Shown: piece after piece, positions 1 through 8,808 of the stretch
Position numbering within the stretch: position 1 is the stretch's first letter
How the letters are laid out: each line of letters begins with the position of its first letter
DNA from: Lachnospiraceae bacterium
GTDB lineage: Bacteria > Bacillota > Clostridia > Lachnospirales > Lachnospiraceae
Length of the DNA: 41,356 nt
Reading direction: 5' to 3'
Assembly: GCA_011960625.1 (NCBI GenBank)
Contig: BLMJ01000226.1
Location: 1-41,356 of the forward strand
Position numbers and translations under genes: made by a program
The notes under the pieces: model-generated
Databases searched by the model: none
Told to the model about the DNA's origin: nothing
The model's input: the letters and a program-made list of their open reading frames with translations, nothing else

Positions 1-702
1 TTTGCAGGCGGGATAGGCAGGCGTATGAATCAGAAGGCCTTACCGAAACAGTTTTTAAAATTGCATGGGAAAGAAATCATTATACATACGTTAGAGCATT
101 TCCAGTCCCATGAGGAAATCGATGGAATCGTAATTGCGTGTGTGGAAGAGTGGATTCATTATTTGGAAGATTTGTTAAAAAAGTATAACATGGATAAAGT
201 TAAGGCGATCGTTCCAGGGGGAGAAACGGGACAGAACTCTATATACAACGGGCTGAAAAAGGTGTATGATATATATGGAGAGGAAGCGGACGTACTTATT
301 CATGACGGTGTTCGTCCGTTGATTGAAGAAAAGACGATTACGGATTGTTTGGACAGCATCAGGCGGTATGGAACAGCCATTACCGTAGCGCCTGTTACAG
401 AAACCATCATACGTGTGAAGGAAAAAAATACAATCGAGGACGTAATTGACAGAACCAATTGTCTTCTGGCCAGGGCGCCTCAGGGATTTCATTTGAAAGA
501 TATTCTTGCCGCGCATGATAAGGCCAGAGCAAAGGATAAGATGGACTTCATAGATTCCGCGTCCATAATGAGATGGAGTGGTTTTGAATTGTCAGTAGTT
601 GAAGGTCCGGTAGAAAATATTAAGATTACCACGCCAATGGACTTTTTCACATTTCGTGCGTTGGTAGAGGCAAAAGAAAATTCTAAATTGTTTGGAGAGT
701 AG
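1..702 (+). CDS. IspD/TarI-family cytidylyltransferase, 5' end outside window
   Basis: The reading frame is open from base 1, and the first visible residues, AGGIGRRMNQKALPKQF, form the nucleotide-binding loop and PKQF motif of the IspD/TarI family. The true start therefore lies upstream and the ATG at 25 is internal. Also visible are HDGVRP (family HDxxRP) and RAPQGF (family TPQxF). The family makes CDP-linked alcohols: CDP-methylerythritol in isoprenoid synthesis, or CDP-ribitol for teichoic acids. The gene is 22 bp ahead of an SDR gene and is followed by TagD and LicD genes, so I infer a role in making a CDP-activated donor for a wall glycan rather than isoprenoid synthesis. The substrate cannot be told from sequence. 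Confidence 0.85.
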   Translation, partial: FAGGIGRRMNQKALPKQFLKLHGKEIIIHTLEHFQSHEEIDGIVIACVEEWIHYLEDLLKKYNMDKVKAIVPGGETGQNSIYNGLKKVYDIYGEEADVLIHDGVRPLIEEKTITDCLDSIRRYGTAITVAPVTETIIRVKEKNTIEDVIDRTNCLLARAPQGFHLKDILAAHDKARAKDKMDFIDSASIMRWSGFELSVVEGPVENIKITTPMDFFTFRALVEAKENSKLFGE

Positions 703-724
703 TAAAGCGGCGGAGGAATAAGAC

Positions 725-1792
725 ATGTATTATAATAACAGGATTGTTCAGGAAGATATGAGGTGTCTGGCAAAAAGAGAAGAGATACCTGTCGAGTTGT
801 TAAAAGGTAAAAGAATATTGATTACAGGGGCAAACGGCATGCTTGCCACCTACCTGATTTATTTTTTTATGTTTTTAAACGAAGAAAAATCTTATGGAAT
901 AGAAGTATACGCCTTGACAAGGAATAAAGAAAAGGCTGAAGCAAGATTTTCCTCCTTTATAGGGAAAGACTGCTTTTCATTGATATTTCAAGACGTTTGC
1001 GACAGCATTGCTTTGCCGGAAAGCTCTGTAGACTATATCATACATGCAGCAGGGAATGCAAGTCCAAGATATATTCTTGAAGATCCGGTGGGAATCATTA
1101 AAGCAAATACCATAGGAACTATCAATATCTTAGAGTTTGCAAAAAAGCAGGAAAGTGTGAAAGTGGCTTATCTTTCAACAAGAGAAATCTATGGAAAGAT
1201 GGCAGAGGAAGTGGAGATAATAGGAGAAAACCAATATGGCGTTATGGATCCTACGGAACTAAGATCATGTTATCCGGAGAGCAAACGTATTGCAGAGACG
1301 ATTTTAGAAAGTTATAGGCATCAATATGGGATAGATTATGTTACACTAAGAATTGCACATTCATATGGCCCGGGGATGATTATAAATAATGATGGAAGGG
1401 TGATGGCAGATTTTATATCTGATATCGTACAGAAGAGGGATATTGTTTTAAAAAGCACAGGAGATGCAATAAGAGCTTTTTGTTATATTACAGATGCTAT
1501 AGCGGGGGTTTTAATTGCATTACTGAAAGGAGAATCTGGGAGGGCATATAATTTGGCTAATGAAAATGAACCTAGACCTATCAGAGAGGCGGCGGAACTT
1601 CTGACGGAATTATTCCCGGAAAGGGGATGTAAGGTTAGGTATCAGATCCCAGAGGTTATGAGTGAAGGATACAGCAAAATGGGACGGGTAAAGCTGGATG
1701 TGCAGGAGTTGAATAAGTTAGGATGGGACTGCAGAGTGAATTTGCAGACAGGGCTTAGGAATACTGTATTGAGTTTTGAGGATGATGTGTAG
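725..1792 (+). CDS. NAD-dependent epimerase/dehydratase (extended SDR)
   Basis: A 355-residue protein with an N-terminal Rossmann fold: the glycine motif GANGMLA starts near residue 35, and the catalytic YxxxK is Y183-PES-K187. STREIYG supplies the usual Ser/Thr region. The later motifs (LRIAHSYGPGM, FCYITDAI) match the nucleotide-sugar epimerase/decarboxylase branch of extended SDRs. It should be a soluble NAD-dependent enzyme acting on a nucleotide-linked sugar or polyol. SD GGAGGAATAAG lies just before the ATG. Sitting between a cytidylyltransferase and TagD, it probably acts on a CDP- or NDP-linked precursor. UDP-sugar epimerase or UDP-glucuronate decarboxylase activity are alternatives. 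Confidence 0.85.
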   Translation: MYYNNRIVQEDMRCLAKREEIPVELLKGKRILITGANGMLATYLIYFFMFLNEEKSYGIEVYALTRNKEKAEARFSSFIGKDCFSLIFQDVCDSIALPESSVDYIIHAAGNASPRYILEDPVGIIKANTIGTINILEFAKKQESVKVAYLSTREIYGKMAEEVEIIGENQYGVMDPTELRSCYPESKRIAETILESYRHQYGIDYVTLRIAHSYGPGMIINNDGRVMADFISDIVQKRDIVLKSTGDAIRAFCYITDAIAGVLIALLKGESGRAYNLANENEPRPIREAAELLTELFPERGCKVRYQIPEVMSEGYSKMGRVKLDVQELNKLGWDCRVNLQTGLRNTVLSFEDDV

Positions 1793-1804
1793 GGGAGTGA
1801 TAGA

Positions 1805-2203
1805 ATGAAAAGGGTGATTACGTATGGCACATTTGATTTATTACATTATGGTCATATCAATCTGCTGCAGAGAGCAAAGGAATATGGGGATTATCTGATA
1901 GTTGCGTTATCTACGGATGAGTTTAACTGGAATGAAAAACAGAAAAAGTGTTATTTTTCATATGAAGAAAGAAAACGTTTGTTAGAGGCGGTGCGATATG
2001 TTGATTTGGTGATTCCGGAGGAAAACTGGAGCCAGAAAAAAACGGATGTTAAGGAATATCATGTAGATACGTTTGTGATGGGTGACGATTGGGAAGGGAA
2101 ATTTGACTTTTTAAAGGAATTTTGTGAAGTGGTCTATTTGCCGCGGACTCCTGAGATTTCTACGACGCAGATAAAGCAGGATTTGAATAAAAAGATACAG
2201 TAA
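1805..2203 (+). CDS. tagD: Glycerol-3-phosphate cytidylyltransferase (TagD/TarD family)
   Basis: A 132-residue enzyme, the normal length for the family. The nucleotidyltransferase HxGH motif is H14-YGH17 and the second signature is R114-TPEISTT (family RTxGISTT). The family makes CDP-glycerol from sn-glycerol-3-phosphate and CTP in the cytoplasm, supplying glycerol phosphate for teichoic acids or capsule decoration. The start 13 bp after the SDR gene has the SD GGGGAGTGA. A second, closely similar copy lies at 30829-31290. Glycerol phosphate is the expected product, though close relatives can use other polyol phosphates. Confidence 0.9.
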   Translation: MKRVITYGTFDLLHYGHINLLQRAKEYGDYLIVALSTDEFNWNEKQKKCYFSYEERKRLLEAVRYVDLVIPEENWSQKKTDVKEYHVDTFVMGDDWEGKFDFLKEFCEVVYLPRTPEISTTQIKQDLNKKIQ

Positions 2204-2215
2204 AAAATTACCATC

Positions 2216-2245
2216 TTTACATTTCTATATTAAATTTGCTATAAT
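2216..2245 (+). promoter_or_regulatory. Sigma-A promoter upstream of licD, extended -10
   Basis: A TTTACA -35 (2216-2221) is separated by 18 bp from a perfect TATAAT -10 (2240-2245), with TGC just before it forming an extended -10 (TGn). It lies in the 82-bp gap between tagD and licD. It would start a transcript around 2252, giving licD and the wall hydrolase their own transcription. Confidence 0.75.
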
Positions 2246-2285
2246 AGAAGCGTTGGGGATAAAAATTACAGAAGGGAGAAGGTAA

Positions 2286-3161
2286 ATGGATGAAAGTAAC
2301 AGGCAATATGATTCAGAGATCCTAAAGAGGTTACAGCATGTCCAATTAGAGATATTAGAGAAATTTATCATTATCTGTGAAAAATATAATCTTGATTATA
2401 TTATGTTGGGAGGAAGTGGGATAGGTGTTGTGAGACATCAGGGATTTATCCCATGGGACGATGATATAGATGTTGCGATGCCAAGGGCCGATTATAACAG
2501 ATTTCTGGAAGTTATTGATAGGGAGATCGGAGAAGAATATAAGATACTGACACCGCTGGTAGATAAGAATTATGCTTGTAATGTAACCCATTTGCAAAAA
2601 AAGGGGACAAGATTTGTTCCATATACATCAAAGAACTTAAAGTGTGACTTGTGTATAGATATTGATATTTTCCCTATGGATTATTTGCCGGACGATGAGG
2701 TGAAAAGAAAGAAGCAGCTGAAAAAAACATGGCTTCTGAATAAAATGATATTTTTATGCGGTACCCCTGATCCGATTATTCCTTTAACCGGAGTTAAAAA
2801 GAAAGCAGCGTCCATTATATGTAAGACTATGCACTATATTTTAAAGATTTTTCGGATTTCACCAAGATTTTTGTATAAATGTCTGATAAAAGAGTGTACA
2901 AAATATAATTCTGAAAAAACAAGATATATGAACGCATTTGAAGTAACCATGTCAGATCATGCATTTATATCCGAAAGGGAGTTGTATCCATTAAGAGAGA
3001 TGCAATTTGAACATTTGAAAGTTAAGATGCCAAATAAGTATGATGTTTACTTGAAAAGACTTTTTGGAGATTATATGTGTCTGCCGCCAGAAGATAAGCG
3101 TGTAAATCATTGCCCATGTGTATTAGATTTTGGCGATGGAATTAATGTAGTGGAACAATAG
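2286..3161 (+). CDS. LicD family phosphotransferase
   Basis: A 291-residue protein with the LicD nucleotidyltransferase-fold core: an LGGSGIGVVRHQGFIPWDDD stretch up to residue 60, completed by D62 (DDDIDV motif), the presumed metal-binding acidic cluster. The C-terminal YGDYM/LPPE-type motif (GDYMCLPPEDKR) is also typical. LicD enzymes transfer a phospho-alcohol, classically phosphocholine, from a CDP-activated donor to surface glycans. The upstream TagD makes CDP-glycerol plausible as donor, while the downstream choline-binding-type repeats hint at phosphocholine. No licA or licC homolog is visible. It has a strong private promoter and the SD GAAGGGAGAAGG. Confidence 0.88.
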   Translation: MDESNRQYDSEILKRLQHVQLEILEKFIIICEKYNLDYIMLGGSGIGVVRHQGFIPWDDDIDVAMPRADYNRFLEVIDREIGEEYKILTPLVDKNYACNVTHLQKKGTRFVPYTSKNLKCDLCIDIDIFPMDYLPDDEVKRKKQLKKTWLLNKMIFLCGTPDPIIPLTGVKKKAASIICKTMHYILKIFRISPRFLYKCLIKECTKYNSEKTRYMNAFEVTMSDHAFISERELYPLREMQFEHLKVKMPNKYDVYLKRLFGDYMCLPPEDKRVNHCPCVLDFGDGINVVEQ

Positions 3162-3191
3162 GTGTAATTTTTAAGAGGATAAGGAGAGACA

Positions 3192-6100
3192 ATGAGTAAT
3201 TGGAAAAAGAAAAACAGATTTAAAAAGATTGTAGTTTCTATGGTTACAGCGGCTCTTATGGCTCCAATGCTTTTGGGTCAATCGGTAAAGGCGGAAGGAT
3301 TGAATGAGGAGTTAGATAAGACCAATATAGAACAGAATATAGAAAACAAAAATGGGACACCAGAGACGAATAATACCGACAATGGCAATGGGGCAGCAGA
3401 GACGAATAATACAGAAAACTCTGACATTGCGGGTGGTACCCCGAATGAAGCGGGCGTGCCGGAGAATACCCCTGGGGCGGAAGCGGATATTATAGAACCA
3501 CAAGGTGAAGCTGACAATACCGAAGGAGCTTCTGGGAGAGCTGCTGAGCCGGCTTTGGGTCTGGAGTACATGTATATTTGCAGTCCATATATAGAAACGC
3601 CGGACACACAGAATGTGGTGTTTTCGTTTGCAGAAGGCTCTCAGATAAATAGCGCGCGGTTGAGCTATACGAATACAGATACGGGTGTGTCAGAAGAAGC
3701 AGATGCTGCTAAGATAGAGGGTAATCTTGCATTATTTAGTATAGAGTTTAAAGATGAAACACAAAAAGGCGTCTATACGCTTGATCGTATTGATGTAGGA
3801 ATGCAGGAGGAAATTCAGCAGATTACATTGGCAGATCAGGGAATAGAAGGAAAATTTGGAGTAGAAAAGAAATGTGTTACAAAGCCTGATGAAGTAATCA
3901 AAGAGGTTGAAGACAATAGCGAAGCAGAAGCCTCTGTAGAAGTCAATGTAACGGCGCTTGACGAGAACGGAGAGGCTGAAGAAGCAGAAATCATCAATGA
4001 AGTGATTGAAGAGACTTTGGAAGGAAATGGGGCGGAGGCATCCTTAGCTGAGGAACAAGAGGTAATTCAAAAGTTAGAACGAAAGTCAGGAAAAGCAGGG
4101 AAACCGATTGTCATTGTCTTAGATCCAGGTCATGATAATACTCATCTTGGGGCGGCAGCTAACGGATATAATGAAGAGAAAATTACATTAAAGATTGCGA
4201 AGTATTGTAAAGAAGCATTAAGTTCATATGGCGTGCAGGTATACTTAACCAGGAATGGCGGAGAATGTCCCTCAGCCAACGGCCCTGTCAGCGGACATAC
4301 AGAAAGCCAGAATGCAGTCTGCTTAAAGAACCGTGCCGAATATGCAAAGAATGTAGGGGCGGATATTTTTGTAAGCTTTCATTTAAATTCATTTACAAAA
4401 CCTTCGGCAAACGGGGCAGAGGTGTATTATGCAAGCAGCGCATCCAATTTGCCGGCGCAGAATCAAAGTGAAGAAATGGCCAAAAAGATAGCGGCAGAGT
4501 TGGGAAAGCTTGGATTAACGCTTAGAAATAACCAGTATGGTACTAATACATCAGATTTCTCAGTATTGCGCAACAGTATAGCATACAATATTCCGGCAGT
4601 TTTGATAGAGCATTGCTTTATCTCAAATCCAACTGAGGCTGATAAGTATTTAGGTTCAGATGAAAAATTAAAAAAGTTGGGATACGCTGATGCCAAAGGA
4701 ATCATTGAACATTTGAGCTTGGTAAAAGGCCAATGGAAAGAAGATGCAATAGGTTTTCGGTTTGAATTGGAGGATGGTACATATCCTAAGGACTGTTGGT
4801 ATTTTATCAATGGAGCCTGGTATCATTTTGATTCGAAAGGATATAGACAGACGGGTCTTTTGGAAATTGACGGTAATAAATATTATCTGGATAGTGAAGG
4901 AAGACGCGTGTCAGATTGGCAGAATATAGATAATCAGTGGTATTTCTTTGATGCTGATGGAAAGATGGTGACAGGGTGGCTGAAAAGAGGAAATAATTGG
5001 TATTTTTTAAATACTGCAGATAGTCCGGACAGACCAAAGGGGGTTATGCTCACCGGCTGGCTTACAGATGGAAATTATAAATACTACTTAAATCCAGAGA
5101 AAAATCAGTATGGCGCAGAAGGAATAATGCGAACAGGCTGGTTACAGGAAGGAAATCAATGGCATTTTCTTAACACGGAAGGAAATACATATGGCCCCAA
5201 AGGCTCTATGCGGACTGGCTGGCTTCAACGAGGAAGTAATCGTTATTATCTAAATTCTGACGGGATAATGATTGTTGGATGGTTAGATTTAGCAGGGAAA
5301 AAATATTATTTTAATAAAGATGGCCATATGGTAACCGGAGAACAGGTGATTGATGGGAAAAAATATACGTTTTCTTCTGATGGAATCCTGATATCAGGCA
5401 GTGATGGAAAGGTGACAGGATGGCAGAAAAAAGGAACCGACTGGTATTTCTATAATGAAGATGGAAGTATGGCGACCGGCTGGCTTAAGGACGGGAATAA
5501 TAGATATTATTTGAATCCTGAAAAGAATCAGTATGGTTCGAAAGGCGCCATGCGGACCGGCTGGCTGAAAGATGGGGATGCTTGGTATTTCCTTAACACG
5601 GCAGGAGATTCCTATGGACCAAAAGGCTCTGTTGTTACAGGCTGGCTCCAACGTGGAAGCAATCGCTATTACCTGGAATCCGATGGAAAAATGGTTGTAG
5701 GTTGGAAAGAATTAGCAGATAAAAAATATTATTTTGACAAAGAAGGCCATATGGTAACCGGAGAACAGGTGATTGACGGGAAAAAATATACGTTTTCTTC
5801 TGATGGAACTCTGGTATCGGATAGTGATGGAAAGTTAACCGGCTGGCAGAAAGAGGGAACCGATTGGTATTTCTATAATGAAGATGGAAGTATGGCGACT
5901 GGTTGGCTCTATAGAGGAAGTAACACATACTATTTGAATAAAACAGACAATTCTAATGGCGCAAAGGGAAAGATGCTGACTGGATGGCTGAAGGAAGGCG
6001 GTAAGTGGTACTACTTCAATACGGAAAAAAATTCTTACGGAGCAGAAGGGGTTATGCGCACTGGCTGGCTTCAGAGAGGAAGTAATTGGTACTTCTTAAA

Positions 6101-6842
6101 TACGGAGAGAAATTCCTATGGAGACAAAGGAATTATGCGCACTGGCTGGCTGGAAAGAGGAAAGAACCGTTATTATCTAAATCCTGCCCAGAACGAGTAT
6201 GGAGCCGAGGGAATAATGGCGATGGGCTGGAGAGAAATTGACGGAACCATGTATTATTTTAATACCAGAGGAAGAGGTACAGACGGACTGTTAGTAAATA
6301 CTGGACTTACCGCTATTATGGGGAAATCTACTGTTAAGGTTGAGCAGATGATTAAGTTATTTGGAGATAGCGGAAGAACTTATCCAAGTGATGCATTGAA
6401 AAAAGGCGGCGCCGCATCTATTAAAGATTTTTGTCAGATAGTAATAGAAGAGGCGGAAATAGAAGGTGTGAAAGCAGAGGTTGTGTTTGCTCAGGCGATG
6501 ATGGAAACAGGGTATCTTCAATTTGGAGGAGATGTTTTAGTTTCACAATTTAATTTCGCTGGATTAGGAGCAACCGGCAATGGTGTGAGAGGCGAAGCCT
6601 TCAAAGATGTAAGGACTGGAATTAGAGCGCAGGTACAGCATTTAAAGGCTTATGCATCTTCTGAACCATTAAAGCAGCAATGTGTAGATAATCGTTTTCT
6701 TTATGTAAAACGTAATGTTGCACCATACGTAGAGTGGTTAGGACAAAAAGAGAATCCTCAGATTGGCTATGGATGGGCAACAGGAATGAGTTATGGTTTT
6801 AATCTTAAGAATTTATATATAGTACCAATGTACTCTTTGTAG
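3192..6842 (+). CDS. Secreted wall hydrolase: amidase_3, choline/glucan-binding-type repeats, GH73-like glucosaminidase
   Basis: A 1216-residue exported protein. A signal peptide (Lys-rich start, hydrophobic core, SVKAEG cleavage region near residue 34) is followed by a low-complexity Asn/Glu/Thr/Gly linker to about residue 120, then an unassigned region to about 300. The amidase_3 domain spans about 305-510, with zinc ligands H314 (DPGH), E329 and H397 (SFHLNS) and catalytic E473 (IEHCF). About 20 aromatic repeats of the form TGW-x-x-x-G-x-x-W/Y-Y-F/L-x-x-x-G cover about 530-1035. The end (about 1040-1216) is a glucosaminidase-like domain with likely catalytic E1105 (METGYLQFGG). It should cut peptidoglycan at both the stem-peptide amide and the glycan backbone. 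The repeats suggest binding to phosphocholine or another wall glycan substituent, in line with licD just upstream. Confidence 0.9.
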   Translation: MSNWKKKNRFKKIVVSMVTAALMAPMLLGQSVKAEGLNEELDKTNIEQNIENKNGTPETNNTDNGNGAAETNNTENSDIAGGTPNEAGVPENTPGAEADIIEPQGEADNTEGASGRAAEPALGLEYMYICSPYIETPDTQNVVFSFAEGSQINSARLSYTNTDTGVSEEADAAKIEGNLALFSIEFKDETQKGVYTLDRIDVGMQEEIQQITLADQGIEGKFGVEKKCVTKPDEVIKEVEDNSEAEASVEVNVTALDENGEAEEAEIINEVIEETLEGNGAEASLAEEQEVIQKLERKSGKAGKPIVIVLDPGHDNTHLGAAANGYNEEKITLKIAKYCKEALSSYGVQVYLTRNGGECPSANGPVSGHTESQNAVCLKNRAEYAKNVGADIFVSFHLNSFTKPSANGAEVYYASSASNLPAQNQSEEMAKKIAAELGKLGLTLRNNQYGTNTSDFSVLRNSIAYNIPAVLIEHCFISNPTEADKYLGSDEKLKKLGYADAKGIIEHLSLVKGQWKEDAIGFRFELEDGTYPKDCWYFINGAWYHFDSKGYRQTGLLEIDGNKYYLDSEGRRVSDWQNIDNQWYFFDADGKMVTGWLKRGNNWYFLNTADSPDRPKGVMLTGWLTDGNYKYYLNPEKNQYGAEGIMRTGWLQEGNQWHFLNTEGNTYGPKGSMRTGWLQRGSNRYYLNSDGIMIVGWLDLAGKKYYFNKDGHMVTGEQVIDGKKYTFSSDGILISGSDGKVTGWQKKGTDWYFYNEDGSMATGWLKDGNNRYYLNPEKNQYGSKGAMRTGWLKDGDAWYFLNTAGDSYGPKGSVVTGWLQRGSNRYYLESDGKMVVGWKELADKKYYFDKEGHMVTGEQVIDGKKYTFSSDGTLVSDSDGKLTGWQKEGTDWYFYNEDGSMATGWLYRGSNTYYLNKTDNSNGAKGKMLTGWLKEGGKWYYFNTEKNSYGAEGVMRTGWLQRGSNWYFLNTERNSYGDKGIMRTGWLERGKNRYYLNPAQNEYGAEGIMAMGWREIDGTMYYFNTRGRGTDGLLVNTGLTAIMGKSTVKVEQMIKLFGDSGRTYPSDALKKGGAASIKDFCQIVIEEAEIEGVKAEVVFAQAMMETGYLQFGGDVLVSQFNFAGLGATGNGVRGEAFKDVRTGIRAQVQHLKAYASSEPLKQQCVDNRFLYVKRNVAPYVEWLGQKENPQIGYGWATGMSYGFNLKNLYIVPMYSL
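5046..5891 (+). repeat. Tandem 423-bp (141-residue) super-repeat in the wall hydrolase
   Basis: Two consecutive blocks, 5046-5468 and 5469-5891, line up at a constant 423-bp offset. Each contains the same order of binding repeats: NPEKNQYG, YGPKGS, LQRGSN(R)YYL, VGW, HMVTGEQVIDGKKYTFSSDG, DWYFYNEDGSMATGW. The VTGEQVIDGKKYTFSSDG part is almost identical at the nucleotide level. A third copy starts at 5892 but diverges quickly. This is an in-frame segmental duplication on top of the roughly 20-residue repeat unit. Confidence 0.85.
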
Positions 6843-6852
6843 AAAAATAAGA

Positions 6853-6909
6853 AAGGCTGTTGCATAAGTAGATTTTGTAATTTATGAAGCAACAGCCTTG
6901 TTTGTAATT
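6853..6909 (+). terminator. Terminator-like hairpin after the wall hydrolase
   Basis: A perfect 11-bp stem (AAGGCTGTTGC at 6853-6863 with GCAACAGCCTT at 6889-6899) has a 25-nt loop. A weak T-rich tail (GTTTGTAATT) follows, so termination may be only partial. Confidence 0.6.
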
Positions 6910-6925
6910 AGTGTCGAGGTATTTT

Positions 6926-8080
6926 ATGAGGGAAAGAAAAAGATATTGTATCTTCTCTGCACAATATCTGCCGCATATGGGCGGAGTAGAGCGGTATACC
7001 TATAATTTAGCTAAAAATCTTGTTGAAAGAGGGAATGATGTTACTGTAGTCACATCTAATATAAGCAAACTTTTAAATTACGAGAAAGCAGATGGGATTC
7101 ATATATATAGAATCCCATGTTTGAGTTTATTAGATGGAAGATATCCTGTACTAAAGATTAATAAAAAGTTCATAAAAATACACCGAATGTTGAATCATAA
7201 ACAATATGATATAGTAATTGTGAATACTAGATTTTATTTACATTCATTGTACGGGATGTTATTCGCTAAGAGAAGGGGGCTCCCCTGTATTACTATTGAA
7301 CATGGAACAAGCCACTTGTCGATTCATAATTCTATATTGGATCGTATAGGCGCAGTGTATGAACACTTTTTAACGAAAATAGAATGTTTATTATGTAAAG
7401 ATTTTTATGGAGTATCTGGCGCATGTAACGAATGGCTTACGCATTTTCATATTAAAGCGAAGGGAGTACTCTACAATTCTATTGATATAGAAGCATTACA
7501 GCAAGTAGAAGAAATTCCCAAATATAGGAAACAGTATAATATTTCGGAGGATATGATTGCGGTAACTTTTACGGGAAGGTTATTGAAAGAAAAGGGTCTG
7601 CCGCAACTGATGAGTGTTATAGAAAGACTTCATAAAGAAAGAAATGATATATGTCTCTTTATTGCAGGAGATGGTGATTTGGAGAAAGAAGTAGAAAATT
7701 ATAAATCTGATTATATTATTCCATTGGGCAGGATACCATTTATAGATATTGTTACATTGCTGAGAGAAAGCGATATATTTTGTCTGCCTTCATTTTCGGA
7801 AGGTTTTTCTACTTCTATATTAGAGGCGGCGGCATGTCAATGCTATATTCTGACCACCAAACGCGGCGGTTCAAAAGAGCTGATTATTAACAAAAACTAT
7901 GGAAGTATAATTCCTGATAATAAAGAGGAAACTTTATATTTGGAATTAAAGAGTATATTAGATGATATTGATAGACGCAAGAAAGCTGTGGAATTAACAT
8001 ATCAGCGTTTAGAGTCACATTTTACTTGGGACAAGATGGTTGATAAGGTTGAAACGATATGTGATAAAGTATGTGGATAA
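6926..8080 (+). CDS. Glycosyltransferase family 4
   Basis: A GT-B fold glycosyltransferase of about 384 residues. The N-terminal acceptor domain carries PHMGGVERYTYNLAK, and the C-terminal donor domain carries FTGRLLKEKGLPQL and the GT4 signature EGFSTSILEAAA. It would transfer a sugar from a nucleotide-sugar donor to a lipid-linked glycan at the inner membrane face. I chose ATG 6926 because the SD GAGGT (6916-6920) is 5 nt upstream; an in-frame GTG at 6911 has no SD. It is the first gene of the 6926-15699 block, right after the terminator-like hairpin. Donor and linkage cannot be told. Confidence 0.88.
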   Translation: MRERKRYCIFSAQYLPHMGGVERYTYNLAKNLVERGNDVTVVTSNISKLLNYEKADGIHIYRIPCLSLLDGRYPVLKINKKFIKIHRMLNHKQYDIVIVNTRFYLHSLYGMLFAKRRGLPCITIEHGTSHLSIHNSILDRIGAVYEHFLTKIECLLCKDFYGVSGACNEWLTHFHIKAKGVLYNSIDIEALQQVEEIPKYRKQYNISEDMIAVTFTGRLLKEKGLPQLMSVIERLHKERNDICLFIAGDGDLEKEVENYKSDYIIPLGRIPFIDIVTLLRESDIFCLPSFSEGFSTSILEAAACQCYILTTKRGGSKELIINKNYGSIIPDNKEETLYLELKSILDDIDRRKKAVELTYQRLESHFTWDKMVDKVETICDKVCG

Positions 8081-8099
8081 GATTGAGAAGGGTAAGTAT

Positions 8100-8792
8100 A
8101 TGTTAAGTGAACTATTAATCGTTATTCCGGCATTTAACGAAGAAGAAAATATTGAGAATGTGGTCTCATTTATACAGCGTAAATATCCACAGTATGATTA
8201 TGTTGTTGTAAATGATGGGTCTAAAGACAGAACGGCAGAAATATGCAAAGAAAAAAGGTATGAGTTATTGGATTTACCTATTAATTTGGGGCTTGCAGGG
8301 GCTTTTCAGGCAGGACTGAAATATGCCTACTGTAAGGGATATAAATATGCTATTCAATTTGATGCAGACGGTCAGCACAGACCGGAGTTTATTCAGGCAA
8401 TGTTGGATAAGATTAAAGAAGGATATGATATCGTAATCGGTTCAAGGTTTGTTAAGTATAAAAAGAGCGGCTCATTAAGGATGTTAGGAAGCAGAATGAT
8501 AACGGTAGCGATTAAGCTGACTACGGGAGTTCGGATATCAGATCCTACGTCAGGAATGAGAATGTTTTCGAGTTCCATGATTAAGGAATTTGCACAGAAT
8601 TTGAATTATGGGCCTGAGCCGGATACGATTTCATATTTGATAAAGAACGGAGCAAAAGTTGCAGAGGTTCAGGTTAAAATGGAAGAAAGACAGTTTGGAG
8701 AAAGTTATTTGAATTTGGTTGGTTCAGCTAAGTATATGATTAAAATGTTGGTTTCAATTTGCTTTGTACAAAATTTTAGAAAAAGAATTTGA
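8100..8792 (+). CDS. GT2, polyprenyl-phosphate sugar synthase-like (DPM1-like)
   Basis: A 230-residue GT-A enzyme with IVIPAFNEEENIENVV, VVNDGSKDRTAEI, IQFDADGQHRPEF (DxD region) and GSRFV, the pattern of dolichol/undecaprenyl-phosphate mannose or glucose synthases. It lacks the C-terminal membrane helices some members have. It would load a single sugar onto a polyprenyl phosphate for use outside the membrane by GT-C enzymes. The start at ATG 8100 has the SD GAAGGG; the frame extends further upstream but without an SD. It is followed directly by a DUF2304 gene and a large polytopic membrane protein, a combination that fits flipping and transfer of the lipid-linked sugar. Confidence 0.85.
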   Translation: MLSELLIVIPAFNEEENIENVVSFIQRKYPQYDYVVVNDGSKDRTAEICKEKRYELLDLPINLGLAGAFQAGLKYAYCKGYKYAIQFDADGQHRPEFIQAMLDKIKEGYDIVIGSRFVKYKKSGSLRMLGSRMITVAIKLTTGVRISDPTSGMRMFSSSMIKEFAQNLNYGPEPDTISYLIKNGAKVAEVQVKMEERQFGESYLNLVGSAKYMIKMLVSICFVQNFRKRI

Positions 8793-8808
8793 GAGTGTGG
8801 TGTGAAAA

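Noticed and set aside
1..702. The first gene as the isoprenoid enzyme IspD
   Set aside because: Family motifs do not separate IspD from TarI-type enzymes; neighbours (SDR, TagD, LicD) favour wall-glycan precursor synthesis.
4780..6280. Regular repeats that could be read as a CRISPR-like array
   Set aside because: They are in-frame coding repeats (aromatic wall-binding units) with varying lengths and no unique spacers between constant repeats.
6911..6925. GTG start at 6911 for the GT4 gene
   Set aside because: No SD in front of it; the ATG at 6926 has GAGGT at 5 nt, which lies inside the longer version.
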